55,154 bases of DNA from assembly GCF_003385235.1 (NCBI RefSeq), contig NZ_PQIA01000051.1, positions 1 to 55,154 of the forward strand. Reading direction: 5' to 3'. Position numbers and translations under genes: made by a program. The notes beneath the pieces were generated by a model. The model saw only the letters and a list, made by a program, of their open reading frames with translations, searched no databases and had not been told where the DNA came from. Every line of letters begins with the position of its first letter. Position 1 is the first letter of the stretch. This DNA is from Amycolatopsis circi. Lineage in GTDB: Bacteria; Actinomycetota; Actinomycetes; Mycobacteriales; Pseudonocardiaceae. Of this stretch, positions 1 through 7,434 are shown piece by piece.

Positions 1-486
1 TTTGGTGGGTGGGTGGGGCTGGCTGCGTTGGTGCGGTTGGGGTGGGTGGTCCGTGAAGGGCTCCTTGAGGGAATCTGGTTCCGTGAGGGGCCCCTTGAGG
101 GAATGGCGGGTCGTGAGGGGAACCCTGAGGGACTCAGAGTCCCTCAGGGTTCCCCTCACGGACTTGCCGCGGTGTCGTAGCCGGAGGCGTTTTTCCGTGC
201 TGTTGTGGGAAAGCCCGCCGAACGGTGCGGGCCGAACAGGTGATCATCTGTGGTCCGACTGGCCTCACCTGCGGCTCAGCGCTGCGGGGCTGTCTCGCAC
301 TGAGACGTAAAACGCACACGCGCTGCGGGCGGCCCATGCGAAGCTGTTAGAGTCGGCGGCACGCTTCCGGGCCTGTTTGCCCTGAAGCGTTCCTGGCTTG
401 CCAGTGAGTCAGACATCCCGCCGGTCTCGTACCGGCCAAGCCGATCGTCGGTTGGGACGACCGACGACGCCGAGGAGGTCCCCCGC
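1..486. other. Intergenic region upstream of secY
   Basis: No convincing gene is present. A forward open frame covers 2-310, but it consists largely of translated repeat sequence and GT-rich DNA and has no ribosome binding site. The first 50 bases are a G/T-rich simple tract. Positions 51-160 hold two half copies and one full copy of a palindromic repeat listed separately. A TAGAGT hexamer at 348-353 is a possible -10 box for secY, with no clear -35 element. A GAGGAGG ribosome binding site for secY lies at about 473-479. Confidence 0.6.
51..160. repeat. Tandem half copies plus one full palindromic repeat
   Basis: Three related units start at 51, 81 and 112, a period of 30-31 bases. The first two (51-77 and 81-104) contain only a left arm. 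The third (112-160) is a perfect inverted repeat with 24-bp arms around a single central A (position 136). The arm begins CGTGAGGGGAACCCTGAGGG. It belongs to the same family as the palindromes at 9076, 38187, 38288 and 44457 but has different stem bases, changed on both arms. Confidence 0.9.
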
Positions 487-1794
487 GTGCTCAGCGCATT
501 CCGCTCGGCTCTCGCGACGCCGGATCTACGCAAGAAGATCCTGTTCACGCTAGCCATCGTCGCGGTCTACCGGATCGGTGCAACCATCCCGGCTCCGGGG
601 GTCTCGTTCGCCGCCGTGCAGGCCTGTACCGCACAGGCCGATCAGCAGGGCGTGTACCAGCTGCTCAACCTCTTCAGCGGCGGCGCGCTGCTGCAGCTGT
701 CGCTGTTCGCGACGGGCATCATGCCCTACATCACCGCGAGCATCATCGTTCAGCTGCTCACCGTGGTCATCCCTCGGTTCGAGGAGCTGAAGAAGGAAGG
801 CCAGTCCGGCCAGAACAAGCTGACCCAGTACACCCGGTACCTCACGATCGCGCTGGCGATCCTGCAGGCCACCGGCGTGGTCGCGCTCGCCGACCGCGGC
901 ACCCTGTTCCAGGGTTGCTCGCAGCCGATCATCCCGGACAACAGCATCTACTCGCTGACGCTGATCGTGGTCACCATGACCGCGGGCACCGCGGTGATGA
1001 TGTGGCTGGGCGAGCTGATCACCGAGCGCGGCGTCGGCAACGGCATGTCGGTGCTGATCTTCCTGAACATCGCGGCCCGCATCCCGGCCGAGGGCGCCAA
1101 CATCATCAGCAACGGCGGCGGCGTCGCGCTGGTCGTGGTCCTCGCGTTCGGCCTGGTGATCATCGCCAGCGTCATCTTCGTCGAGCAGGGCCAGCGCCGG
1201 ATCCCGGTGCAGTACGCCAAGCGCATGGTCGGCCGCCGGATGTACGGCGGCACCTCGACCTACCTGCCGATCAAGGTGAACCAGGCCGGTGTCATCCCGG
1301 TCATTTTCGCCTCGTCGCTGCTGTACCTGCCGCAGCTGCTCAGCCAGCTGATCGGCGACCCGCAGAGCAACTCGGGCTGGCAGTCGTTCATTCAGAACTA
1401 CCTGGTCAACCAGAGCAGCTGGGTGCACATCCTGCTCTACTTCCTGTTGATCATCTTCTTCACCTACTTCTACATCACGATCACGTTCAACGTGGACGAG
1501 CGTGCGGAAGAGATGAAGAAGTTCGGCGGCTTCATCCCGGGCATCCGGCCCGGGCGTCCCACCGCCGAGTATCTCAGCTTCGTGCTGGGCCGGATCACGC
1601 TCCCCGGCTCGCTGTACCTGGGCATCATCGCGATCCTCCCGAACTTCTTCCTGTCCCTCACCGGCAGCGGGAACAACCAGAACTTCCCGTTCGGTGGCAC
1701 GGCTGTGCTGATCATGGTCGGCGTCGGTCTCGACACCGTCAAACAGATCGAAAGCCAGCTGATGCAGCGCAACTACGAAGGGTTCTTGAAGTGA
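487..1794 (+). CDS. secY: Preprotein translocase subunit SecY
   Basis: SecY is the channel subunit of the SecYEG translocon in the cytoplasmic membrane, through which Sec substrates are exported and membrane proteins inserted. The 435-residue protein has the usual length and about ten hydrophobic segments. The N-terminus (LSAFRSALATPDLRKKILFT) leads into the first membrane helix and plug region (YRIGATIPAPG). A long basic cytoplasmic loop (KRMVGRRMYGG) lies mid-protein. The GTG start follows a GAGGAGG site. The stop overlaps the adk start (GTGA), so the two genes are translationally coupled, the standard end of the actinobacterial spc operon. Confidence 0.97.
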   Translation: MLSAFRSALATPDLRKKILFTLAIVAVYRIGATIPAPGVSFAAVQACTAQADQQGVYQLLNLFSGGALLQLSLFATGIMPYITASIIVQLLTVVIPRFEELKKEGQSGQNKLTQYTRYLTIALAILQATGVVALADRGTLFQGCSQPIIPDNSIYSLTLIVVTMTAGTAVMMWLGELITERGVGNGMSVLIFLNIAARIPAEGANIISNGGGVALVVVLAFGLVIIASVIFVEQGQRRIPVQYAKRMVGRRMYGGTSTYLPIKVNQAGVIPVIFASSLLYLPQLLSQLIGDPQSNSGWQSFIQNYLVNQSSWVHILLYFLLIIFFTYFYITITFNVDERAEEMKKFGGFIPGIRPGRPTAEYLSFVLGRITLPGSLYLGIIAILPNFFLSLTGSGNNQNFPFGGTAVLIMVGVGLDTVKQIESQLMQRNYEGFLK

Positions 1795-2345
1795 CGCGAC
1801 TGGTTCTCGTCGGACCGCCCGGCGCGGGCAAAGGCACGCAGGCGGTGGCCCTGTCCGAGCAGCTGCGGATCCCGCACATCTCGACGGGCGACCTCTTCCG
1901 GGCGCACGTGGGCCAGGAGACCCCGCTCGGCCAGGAGGCCAAGCGGTACCTGGACTCGGGCGAGCTGGTCCCCGACTCCGTGACCAACGAGATGGTCCGC
2001 GAGCGGCTGGCCGAACCGGACGCCAAGGCAGGCTTCCTGCTCGACGGGTTCCCCCGCAACACCAAGCAGGCCGAGGTCCTCGGCGAGATGCTGAGCGAGG
2101 CCGACAGCAAGCTCGACGCGGTCATCCAGCTCGACGTGGCCGAGGACGTCGTCGTCGGCCGCCTCATGTCGCGCGGCCGCTCGGACGACACCGAAGACGT
2201 GATCCGCCGTCGCCAGCAGGTGTACGTGTCGGAGACCGCGCCGCTGCTGGAGTACTACGCCGACATCCTGGTGAAGGTCGACGGCGTCGGCGAGGTGCAG
2301 GAGATCTCGGACCGCGTGCTGAAAGCGCTGCGCGACCGCACGTGA
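1791..2345 (+). CDS. adk: Adenylate kinase
   Basis: It interconverts ATP + AMP and 2 ADP in the cytoplasm. The protein is 184 residues. The P-loop GPPGAGKGT lies at about residues 7-15, the AMP-site segment STGDLFR follows, and DGFPRN is at about 82-87. The LID is the short form (RLMSRGRSDDTEDVIRRR) without zinc cysteines, as in other actinobacterial enzymes of about 181-186 residues. The GTG at 1791 overlaps the secY stop. Starting further upstream would run out of frame through secY, so this start is well supported. The stop overlaps a possible upstream start of map. Confidence 0.97.
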   Translation: MTRLVLVGPPGAGKGTQAVALSEQLRIPHISTGDLFRAHVGQETPLGQEAKRYLDSGELVPDSVTNEMVRERLAEPDAKAGFLLDGFPRNTKQAEVLGEMLSEADSKLDAVIQLDVAEDVVVGRLMSRGRSDDTEDVIRRRQQVYVSETAPLLEYYADILVKVDGVGEVQEISDRVLKALRDRT

Positions 2346-2389
2346 ATCTCGGAGGATTGCGTGTTCTGCAAGTGCTCCGCCGCGGGCGC

Positions 2390-3166
2390 ATGATCGAGGT
2401 CAAGACGCGCGGCGAGCTGGAGGCCATGCGGTCGGCCGGACTCGTCGTCGCCCGGACTCTGGCCGCCGTGCGCGAACTCGCGCGGCCCGGAGTCAGCACG
2501 GCCGACCTCGACGAGTTGGCCGAGCAGACGATCCGCGACGCCGGCGCGGTGCCCTCGTTCAAGGGCTACCACGGGTTCCCGGCGTCGATCTGCGCGTCGG
2601 TCAACGAGCAGATCGTGCACGGCATCCCGTCGAGCAAGCAGGTGCTCGCCGAGGGCGACCTGATTTCGGTCGACTGCGGCGCGATCCTCGACGGCTGGCA
2701 CGGCGACTCCGCGGTGACGCTGGAGATCGGCGAGGTCAGCGACAAGGACCACGAGCTGTCCGCGGCCACCGAACGCGCCATGTGGGCGGGCATCGAAGCC
2801 GTCCGCGCGGGCTCCCGGCTCACCGACATCTCGTTCGCCGTGCAGACCGCCGCCGAAAAGGCGAGCCGGGACGACGGCCGCGAGTACGGGATGATCCTCG
2901 AGTACGGCGGCCACGGCATCGGCCGCGAGATGCACATGGAACCGTTCCTGCCGAACGTCGGCAAACCCGGCAAGGGCCCGCGGCTCAAGCCCGGCATGGC
3001 GCTCGCGGTCGAGCCCATGCTGACCGGCGGCAGCGGCGAAACGCTCGAACTGGAAGACGGCTGGACGGTCGTCACCATCGACGGTTCGCGCGCCGCCCAC
3101 TGGGAGCACACCGTCGCCATCACCGAGGACGGTCCCTGGGTTCTCACCCTGCCCGAAGAGTCCTGA
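2390..3166 (+). CDS. map: Type I methionine aminopeptidase
   Basis: It removes the initiator methionine from nascent proteins. The five metal ligands of the family are visible: Asp in VDCGAILDG and HGDSAVT, His in GHGIGREMHMEP, Glu in AVEPML and Glu in WEHTVAITEDG. The start is ambiguous. ATG 2390 (MIEVKTRGELEAMR) fits the usual N-terminus of the family. The frame is also open back to GTG 2372 and GTG 2342, the latter overlapping the adk stop, and the only good ribosome binding site (GGAGG, 2351-2355) suits GTG 2372 better than ATG 2390. With the 2390 start the length is 258 residues. It ends the secY-adk-map unit. Confidence 0.95.
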   Translation: MIEVKTRGELEAMRSAGLVVARTLAAVRELARPGVSTADLDELAEQTIRDAGAVPSFKGYHGFPASICASVNEQIVHGIPSSKQVLAEGDLISVDCGAILDGWHGDSAVTLEIGEVSDKDHELSAATERAMWAGIEAVRAGSRLTDISFAVQTAAEKASRDDGREYGMILEYGGHGIGREMHMEPFLPNVGKPGKGPRLKPGMALAVEPMLTGGSGETLELEDGWTVVTIDGSRAAHWEHTVAITEDGPWVLTLPEES

Positions 3167-3234
3167 GCGGCCCCGCGCCGCCACTCACAAGGGTCTACTT
3201 CACCCCCGGTCGACGGGGCACTGCACGGGTTGCG

Positions 3235-3240
3235 TACACT
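3235..3240 (+). promoter_or_regulatory. Candidate -10 box of the infA operon
   Basis: The 238-base gap between map and infA contains TACACT preceded by GCG, a good actinobacterial -10 hexamer. No strong -35 is visible at the expected distance (TCGACG about 19 bases upstream is weak). It would give a leader of about 160 bases before infA. A promoter in this gap is expected because the spc operon ends at map. Confidence 0.4.
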
Positions 3241-3404
3241 GTCAAGTCGGCGCGCTCATGCGCCGGTTCCAGCATGCTCGTGATTTCTCGCGAACCTCAT
3301 GGACCCGGGGCCGAGTGTGGCCGAGCACTACCCAGTAAGCAAGGACTCGAGCTCAAAACCGATCACGTTGTGCACGTCACGCGTGCTCAGGGATTGCGGA
3401 GGAC

Positions 3405-3626
3405 ATGGCTAAGAAAGACGGGGCCATCGAGGTCGAAGGCCGCGTGGTCGAGCCGCTCCCCAACGCGATGTTCCGCGTCGAGTTGGAGAACGGCCACAAG
3501 GTCCTGGCACACATCAGCGGCAAGATGCGGCAGCACTACATCCGCATCCTGCCCGAAGACAGGGTTGTCGTGGAGCTGTCGCCCTACGACCTCTCCCGTG
3601 GTCGCATCGTCTACCGCTACAAGTGA
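3405..3626 (+). CDS. infA: Translation initiation factor IF-1
   Basis: IF-1 binds the ribosomal A site during initiation together with IF-2 and IF-3. The 73-residue protein is a single S1/OB-fold domain of standard length, with the conserved start MAKKDGAIEVEGRVVEPLPN and the stretch GHKVLAHISGKMRQHYIRI. The ATG follows a GCGGAGGAC site. It opens the infA-rpmJ-rpsM-rpsK-rpsD-rpoA-rplQ group. Confidence 0.98.
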   Translation: MAKKDGAIEVEGRVVEPLPNAMFRVELENGHKVLAHISGKMRQHYIRILPEDRVVVELSPYDLSRGRIVYRYK

Positions 3627-3663
3627 TCACGCCAGAGCCGAGCAGAGCAGGAAGCAGGAAGAC

Positions 3664-3777
3664 GTGAAGGTTCAGCCGAGCGTCAAGAAGATCTGCGACA
3701 AGTGCAAGGTGATCCGCCGTCACGGCCGGATCATGGTGATCTGCGAGAACCTGCGTCACAAGCAGCGTCAGGGCTGA
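3664..3777 (+). CDS. rpmJ: 50S ribosomal protein L36, zinc-binding form
   Basis: Only 37 residues, starting at a GTG (VKVQPSVKKICDKC). The zinc ribbon CDKC, a third Cys in VICEN and a His in LRHKQ are intact, so this is the zinc-dependent (C+) paralogue. It lies 37 bases after infA. The 197 bases before rpsM (3778-3974) hold no gene or obvious hairpin. Confidence 0.97.
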   Translation: MKVQPSVKKICDKCKVIRRHGRIMVICENLRHKQRQG

Positions 3778-3974
3778 CCACCGCACTGCAGCAGGCCGCT
3801 TGACGGCTACCCACCTCCCCGTGCCTGCCGGATCGCGAAAGCGATTCCGGTGCACCCCCGGACTTCAGGCCGGGGCCGGGACACCCGCGGCGCAAGCCAC
3901 GGGCACGACAGGCGAGTCGGTTCCGGAACCGGACGGGGAGCAGACCTGAAGACAAACTCGATAAAGGAGCACCA

Positions 3975-4355
3975 GTGGCACGACTCGCTGGCGTAGACCT
4001 CCCCCGCGAGAAGCGGTTGGAGATCGCGCTGACTTACATCTACGGGATCGGCCGTACCCGCTCGAAGCAGATGATCGCTGCTGCCGAGCTGAACGCCGAC
4101 ACCCGCGTCAAGGACCTCAGCGACGAAGACCTCGTCAAGCTGAAGGACTACATCGACGAAAACTTCAAGGTCGAGGGTGACCTTCGCCGTGAGGTGAACG
4201 CCGACATCCGGCGCAAGATCGAGATCGGGACCTACCAGGGTCTGCGCTGGCGTCGCGGTCTTCCGGTGCGCGGTCAGCGCACCAAGACCAACGCCCGCAC
4301 CCGCAAGGGCCCGAAGAAGACGGTCGCCGGCAAGAAGAAGGCTGGCAAGAAGTGA
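3975..4355 (+). CDS. rpsM: 30S ribosomal protein S13
   Basis: S13 sits at the top of the small-subunit head and contacts the P-site tRNA and the large subunit. The 126-residue protein starts with MARLAGVDLPREKRLEIALT, has GIGRTRSKQM in the helix-two-turns-helix region, and ends in the basic RGLPVRGQRTKTNARTRKGP segment plus a lysine-rich tail. The GTG start follows AAAGGAG. Its stop overlaps the start of a small codon-biased ORF at 4352. Confidence 0.98.
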   Translation: MARLAGVDLPREKRLEIALTYIYGIGRTRSKQMIAAAELNADTRVKDLSDEDLVKLKDYIDENFKVEGDLRREVNADIRRKIEIGTYQGLRWRRGLPVRGQRTKTNARTRKGPKKTVAGKKKAGKK

Positions 4356-4537
4356 GCCTCCAGGGCAAGAAGGTCGTGCGCATGGGCGGTTCCGTCCGGC
4401 GCTCCGCGGCCTGCGCTTCGCCCAAGGCTCTCTACGCCCGCCCGATGGCACTGCGCAACCTCTACACCGACGCCGGATCCATCATCCGGCGCGGGCAGCA
4501 GGAAGCGGTCGCCGCTCACCAAGAGAACGCGCGCTAA
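4352..4537 (+). CDS. Candidate 61-residue basic protein between rpsM and rpsK
   Basis: I do not recognise a family. The GTG start overlaps the rpsM stop (GTGA) and the frame ends at TAA 4535-4537, 18 bases before rpsK. Counting by hand, G+C at codon positions 1, 2 and 3 is about 70, 54 and 87 percent, the coding pattern of this genome rather than that of a spacer. The product is basic (starts MSLQGKKVVRMGGSVRRSAA, then ALYARPMALRNLYTDAGSII) with two Cys-free halves apart from one Cys near residue 21. The position suggests a translation-related role, but this is inference. It could be a lineage-specific peptide or a decayed coding remnant. Confidence 0.5.
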   Translation: MSLQGKKVVRMGGSVRRSAACASPKALYARPMALRNLYTDAGSIIRRGQQEAVAAHQENAR

Positions 4538-4555
4538 CAGGAGATCCCTCAGAAC

Positions 4556-4960
4556 ATGCCACCCAAGAGCCGCACTGCGGGGGCCAAGAAGGTCCGCCGC
4601 AAGGAAAAGAAGAATGTCGCGCACGGTCACGCGCACATCAAGAGCACCTTCAACAACACCATCGTCTCGATCACGGACCCGACCGGCGCCGTGATCGCGT
4701 GGGCGTCGAGCGGCCACGTGGGCTTCAAGGGCTCGCGCAAGTCGACTCCGTTCGCCGCGCAGATGGCCGCCGAGAACGCCGCCCGCAAGGCTGCCGAGCA
4801 CGGCATGAAGAAGGTCGACGTTTTCGTGAAGGGCCCGGGTTCGGGCCGCGAGACGGCGATCCGCTCGCTGCAGGCGGCCGGCCTCGAGGTCGGCACCATC
4901 CAGGACGTGACCCCGCAGCCTCACAACGGCTGCCGCCCGCCCAAGCGGCGCCGGGTCTGA
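4556..4960 (+). CDS. rpsK: 30S ribosomal protein S11
   Basis: S11 lies on the platform of the small subunit near the E site. The 134-residue protein has the family core HGHAHIKSTFNNTIVSITD, GFKGSRKSTPFAAQMAAENA and the basic C-terminus DVTPQPHNGCRPPKRRRV. ATG at 4556 follows GGAGATCC. It is followed 23 bases later by rpsD with a GGGGAGGAG site. Confidence 0.98.
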   Translation: MPPKSRTAGAKKVRRKEKKNVAHGHAHIKSTFNNTIVSITDPTGAVIAWASSGHVGFKGSRKSTPFAAQMAAENAARKAAEHGMKKVDVFVKGPGSGRETAIRSLQAAGLEVGTIQDVTPQPHNGCRPPKRRRV

Positions 4961-4983
4961 GGAACGGGGAGGAGTACTAAGAA

Positions 4984-5589
4984 ATGGCTCGTTACACCGG
5001 CCCCGCGACGCGTATTTCGCGTCGCCTCAAGGTTGACCTCATCGGCGGCGACCAGGCTTTCGAGCGTCGCCCCTACCCGCCGGGCCAGCACGGCCGCGGG
5101 CGCATCAAGGAGTCCGAGTACCTCCTGCAGTCGCAGGAGAAGCAGAAGGCTCGCTACACCTACGGCGTTCTCGAGCGCCAGTTCGTCCGGTACTACAAGG
5201 AAGCCGTGCGGCGTCCGGGCAAGACCGGTGAGAACCTGCTGCAGATCCTCGAGTCCCGGCTGGACAACGTGATCTACCGTGCCGGCATCGCCCGCACCCG
5301 CCGTCAGGCGCGGCAGCTGGTGAGCCACGGCCACTTCCTGGTCAACGGCGTCAAGGTCAACGTGCCGTCCTACCAGGTCACCAAGTGGGACATCATCGAC
5401 GTCAAGCCGAAGTCGGCGGGCACGCTTCCGTTCGTGGTCGCGAAGGAGTCCTTCGGCGACCGTCCGGTCCCGGCGTGGCTGCAGGTCGTTCAGTCGAACC
5501 TCCGCGTGCTGGTCCACCAGCTGCCGGAGCGCGCGCAGATCGACGTTCCGGTTCAGGAACAGCTGATCGTTGAGCTTTACTCGAAGTAG
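4984..5589 (+). CDS. rpsD: 30S ribosomal protein S4, zinc-free form
   Basis: S4 is a primary 16S rRNA binding protein that nucleates small-subunit assembly. The 201-residue protein starts MARYTGPATRISRRLKVDL, lacks the N-terminal zinc cysteines (C- form), and carries the S4 RNA-binding domain (LESRLDNVIYRAGIARTRRQ then ARQLVSHGHFLVNGVKVN). A perfect 10-bp GC hairpin follows in the gap before rpoA. Confidence 0.98.
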   Translation: MARYTGPATRISRRLKVDLIGGDQAFERRPYPPGQHGRGRIKESEYLLQSQEKQKARYTYGVLERQFVRYYKEAVRRPGKTGENLLQILESRLDNVIYRAGIARTRRQARQLVSHGHFLVNGVKVNVPSYQVTKWDIIDVKPKSAGTLPFVVAKESFGDRPVPAWLQVVQSNLRVLVHQLPERAQIDVPVQEQLIVELYSK

Positions 5590-5608
5590 TCCGGCCCCGG
5601 TCGGACCC

Positions 5609-5637
5609 GGCGGCGGCGTCCAGAGTGCGCCGCCGCC
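5609..5637 (+). promoter_or_regulatory. GC-rich hairpin between rpsD and rpoA
   Basis: A perfect 10-bp inverted repeat (GGCGGCGGCG and CGCCGCCGCC) with a 9-base loop lies 20 bases after the rpsD stop and 55 bases before the rpoA ATG. No T tract follows, so it is not a typical intrinsic terminator. It could be an attenuator, an RNA processing or stability element, or part of a site controlling rpoA translation. Confidence 0.5.
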
Positions 5638-5691
5638 ACGCCATCCCTTCGACGTCATATGGCGGGCGTCGTCTGGAAAGGAAACCAAGAA

Positions 5692-6765
5692 ATGCTGATT
5701 TCCCAGCGGCCGGCTCTTGGCGAAGAGACGGTCAACGAGACCCGCTCCCGGTTCACCATCGAACCGCTGGAGCCCGGCTTCGGCTACACGCTCGGCAACT
5801 CGCTGCGGCGCACGCTGCTGTCGTCCATTCCGGGCGCGGCCGTGACGAGCATCCGCATCGACGGCGTGCTGCACGAATTCACCACCGTTCCCGGGGTGAA
5901 GGAAGACGTCACCGACATCATCCTGAACCTGAAGGAACTGGTCGTGTCCTCGGAAGAGGACGAGCCGGTCACCATGTACCTGCGCAAGCAGGGCCCGGGT
6001 GAGGTCACGGCTGCCGACATCGTGCCGCCCGCGGGCGTCACCGTGCACAACCCGGATCTGCACATCGCGTCGCTGAACGGCAAGGGCAAGCTCGAGATCG
6101 AGCTGGTCGTCGAGCGCGGCCGCGGTTACGTTCCGGCCCTGCAGAACAAGCAGGCGGGCGCGGAGATCGGCCGGATCCCGGTCGACTCGATCTACTCGCC
6201 GGTGCTGAAGGTGACCTACAAGGTCGAGGCCACCCGTGTCGAGCAGCGCACCGACTTCGACAAGCTGATCCTGGACGTCGAGACCAAGCCGTCGATCACC
6301 GCGCGCGACGCGGTGGCCTCGGCCGGCAAGACGCTGGTGGAGCTGTTCGGTCTCGCTCGCGAGCTGAACGTCGACGCCGAGGGCATCGAGATCGGCCCGT
6401 CGCCGCAGGAGGCGGACACCATCGCCGCCTACGCGATGCCGATCGAGGACCTGGACCTCACCGTCCGGTCGTACAACTGCCTGAAGCGCGAAGGCATCCA
6501 CACCGTTGGCGAGCTGGTCTCGCGCAGCGAGGCGGACCTTCTCGACATCCGCAACTTCGGCGCCAAGTCGATCGACGAGGTCAAGCTGAAGCTCGTCGGC
6601 CTCGGCCTCGCGCTGAAGGACAGCCCGCCCGGGTTCGACCCGTCCGCGGCTGCCACCAGCTACGACGGCGAAGGCTGGTCGGAAGGGGTCGCCGGCATCG
6701 GCGGCGGGATTTCGGACGACGGCCACGACGATGGCCAGGACTACGCAGAGACCGAGCAGCTCTGA
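5692..6765 (+). CDS. rpoA: RNA polymerase alpha subunit
   Basis: The alpha dimer is the assembly platform of RNA polymerase, and its C-terminal domain contacts promoter UP elements and activators. The 357-residue protein has the N-terminal assembly domain (FTIEPLEPGFGYTLGNSLRR near residue 22, then VTSIRIDGVLHEF) and the C-terminal domain (LDLTVRSYNCLKREGIHTVG, then LDIRNFGAKSIDEVKLKL). It ends in an acidic tail. ATG 5692 is preferred because it follows GGAAAGGA and gives the family start MLISQRP; an upstream ATG at 5659 is unsupported. Confidence 0.98.
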   Translation: MLISQRPALGEETVNETRSRFTIEPLEPGFGYTLGNSLRRTLLSSIPGAAVTSIRIDGVLHEFTTVPGVKEDVTDIILNLKELVVSSEEDEPVTMYLRKQGPGEVTAADIVPPAGVTVHNPDLHIASLNGKGKLEIELVVERGRGYVPALQNKQAGAEIGRIPVDSIYSPVLKVTYKVEATRVEQRTDFDKLILDVETKPSITARDAVASAGKTLVELFGLARELNVDAEGIEIGPSPQEADTIAAYAMPIEDLDLTVRSYNCLKREGIHTVGELVSRSEADLLDIRNFGAKSIDEVKLKLVGLGLALKDSPPGFDPSAAATSYDGEGWSEGVAGIGGGISDDGHDDGQDYAETEQL

Positions 6766-6807
6766 GGCCTCGTGCCCGGACGCTGTGAGCTGAACTAGGA
6801 GAAAGTC

Positions 6808-7356
6808 ATGCCCACCCCTACCAAGGGAGCCCGGCTCGGCGGGTCTGCCGCGCACGAGCGGCTGATCCTGGCCAACCTGGCCACTCAGCTGTTCGAGCAC
6901 GGCAAGATCACGACGACCGAGGCCAAGGCCAAGCGGGTCCGCCCGCTGGCCGAGAAGCTGATCACCAAGGCGAAGCGGGGCGACCTGCACAACCGTCGCC
7001 TGGTGCAGAAGGTCGTCCGGGACAAGGACGTCGTGCACAAGCTGTTCGCCGAGATCGGCCCGCACTTCGCGGAGCGCGCCGGCGGTTACACCCGCATCAC
7101 CAAGACGATGCCGCGCAAGGGCGACAACGCCGCCATGGCCGTCATCGAACTGGTCGCGGAGAAGACCGTGACCTCTGAGGCCGAGCGGGCCCGCGGCACC
7201 AAGTTCGCCAAGGACGAGGTCGTCGCCGCTCCGGTCGCCGAGGAAGCCGCTGAGGCCCCCGCCGCGACCGAAGAGGCCCCGGCTGCCGAAGAGGCCGCCG
7301 CCCCGGCTGCGGACGAAGCTGCTGCTTCGGACGACGCCGACGCCAAGAAGGACTGA
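6808..7356 (+). CDS. rplQ: 50S ribosomal protein L17 with acidic alanine-rich tail
   Basis: L17 lies near the exit tunnel of the large subunit. Residues 1 to about 118 are the L17 domain (starts MPTPTKGARLGGSAAHERLI, then ATQLFEHGKITTTEAKAKRV). The remaining 60 or so residues are an Ala/Glu/Pro-rich low-complexity tail typical of actinobacterial L17 but absent in E. coli. The ATG follows AGGAGAAAG. A strong hairpin lies just downstream, overlapping the likely N-terminal coding region of truA. Confidence 0.97.
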   Translation: MPTPTKGARLGGSAAHERLILANLATQLFEHGKITTTEAKAKRVRPLAEKLITKAKRGDLHNRRLVQKVVRDKDVVHKLFAEIGPHFAERAGGYTRITKTMPRKGDNAAMAVIELVAEKTVTSEAERARGTKFAKDEVVAAPVAEEAAEAPAATEEAPAAEEAAAPAADEAAASDDADAKKD

Positions 7357-7381
7357 GTCCTGCCGGCACTGTCTACATCGG

Positions 7382-7418
7382 ACGAGCCCGCCGCTCCCCA
7401 CGGGGAGGGCGGGCTCGT
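7382..7418 (+). terminator. Hairpin after rplQ, at the start of truA
   Basis: ACGAGCCCGCCGCTCCCC pairs with GGGGAGGGCGGGCTCGT with one bulged base and a very short loop, about 17 base pairs. A T-containing stretch (TTCGTCTGCGTCT) follows rather than a pure T run. It would end rplQ transcripts or attenuate reading into truA, whose annotated GTG lies only 17 bases beyond. Confidence 0.65.
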
Positions 7419-7434
7419 TCGTCTGCGTCTGGAC

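Noticed and set aside
112..160. CRISPR or transposon-end interpretation of the palindromes
   Set aside because: No regular spacers, no transposase, no target duplications; the arms meet at a one-base loop, unlike insertion-sequence ends.
2..310. Forward 102-codon open frame before secY
   Set aside because: It is mostly translated palindromic repeat and GT-rich tract, has no ribosome binding site, and similar peptides (LRESDSLK-like) appear wherever the repeat is translated on either strand.
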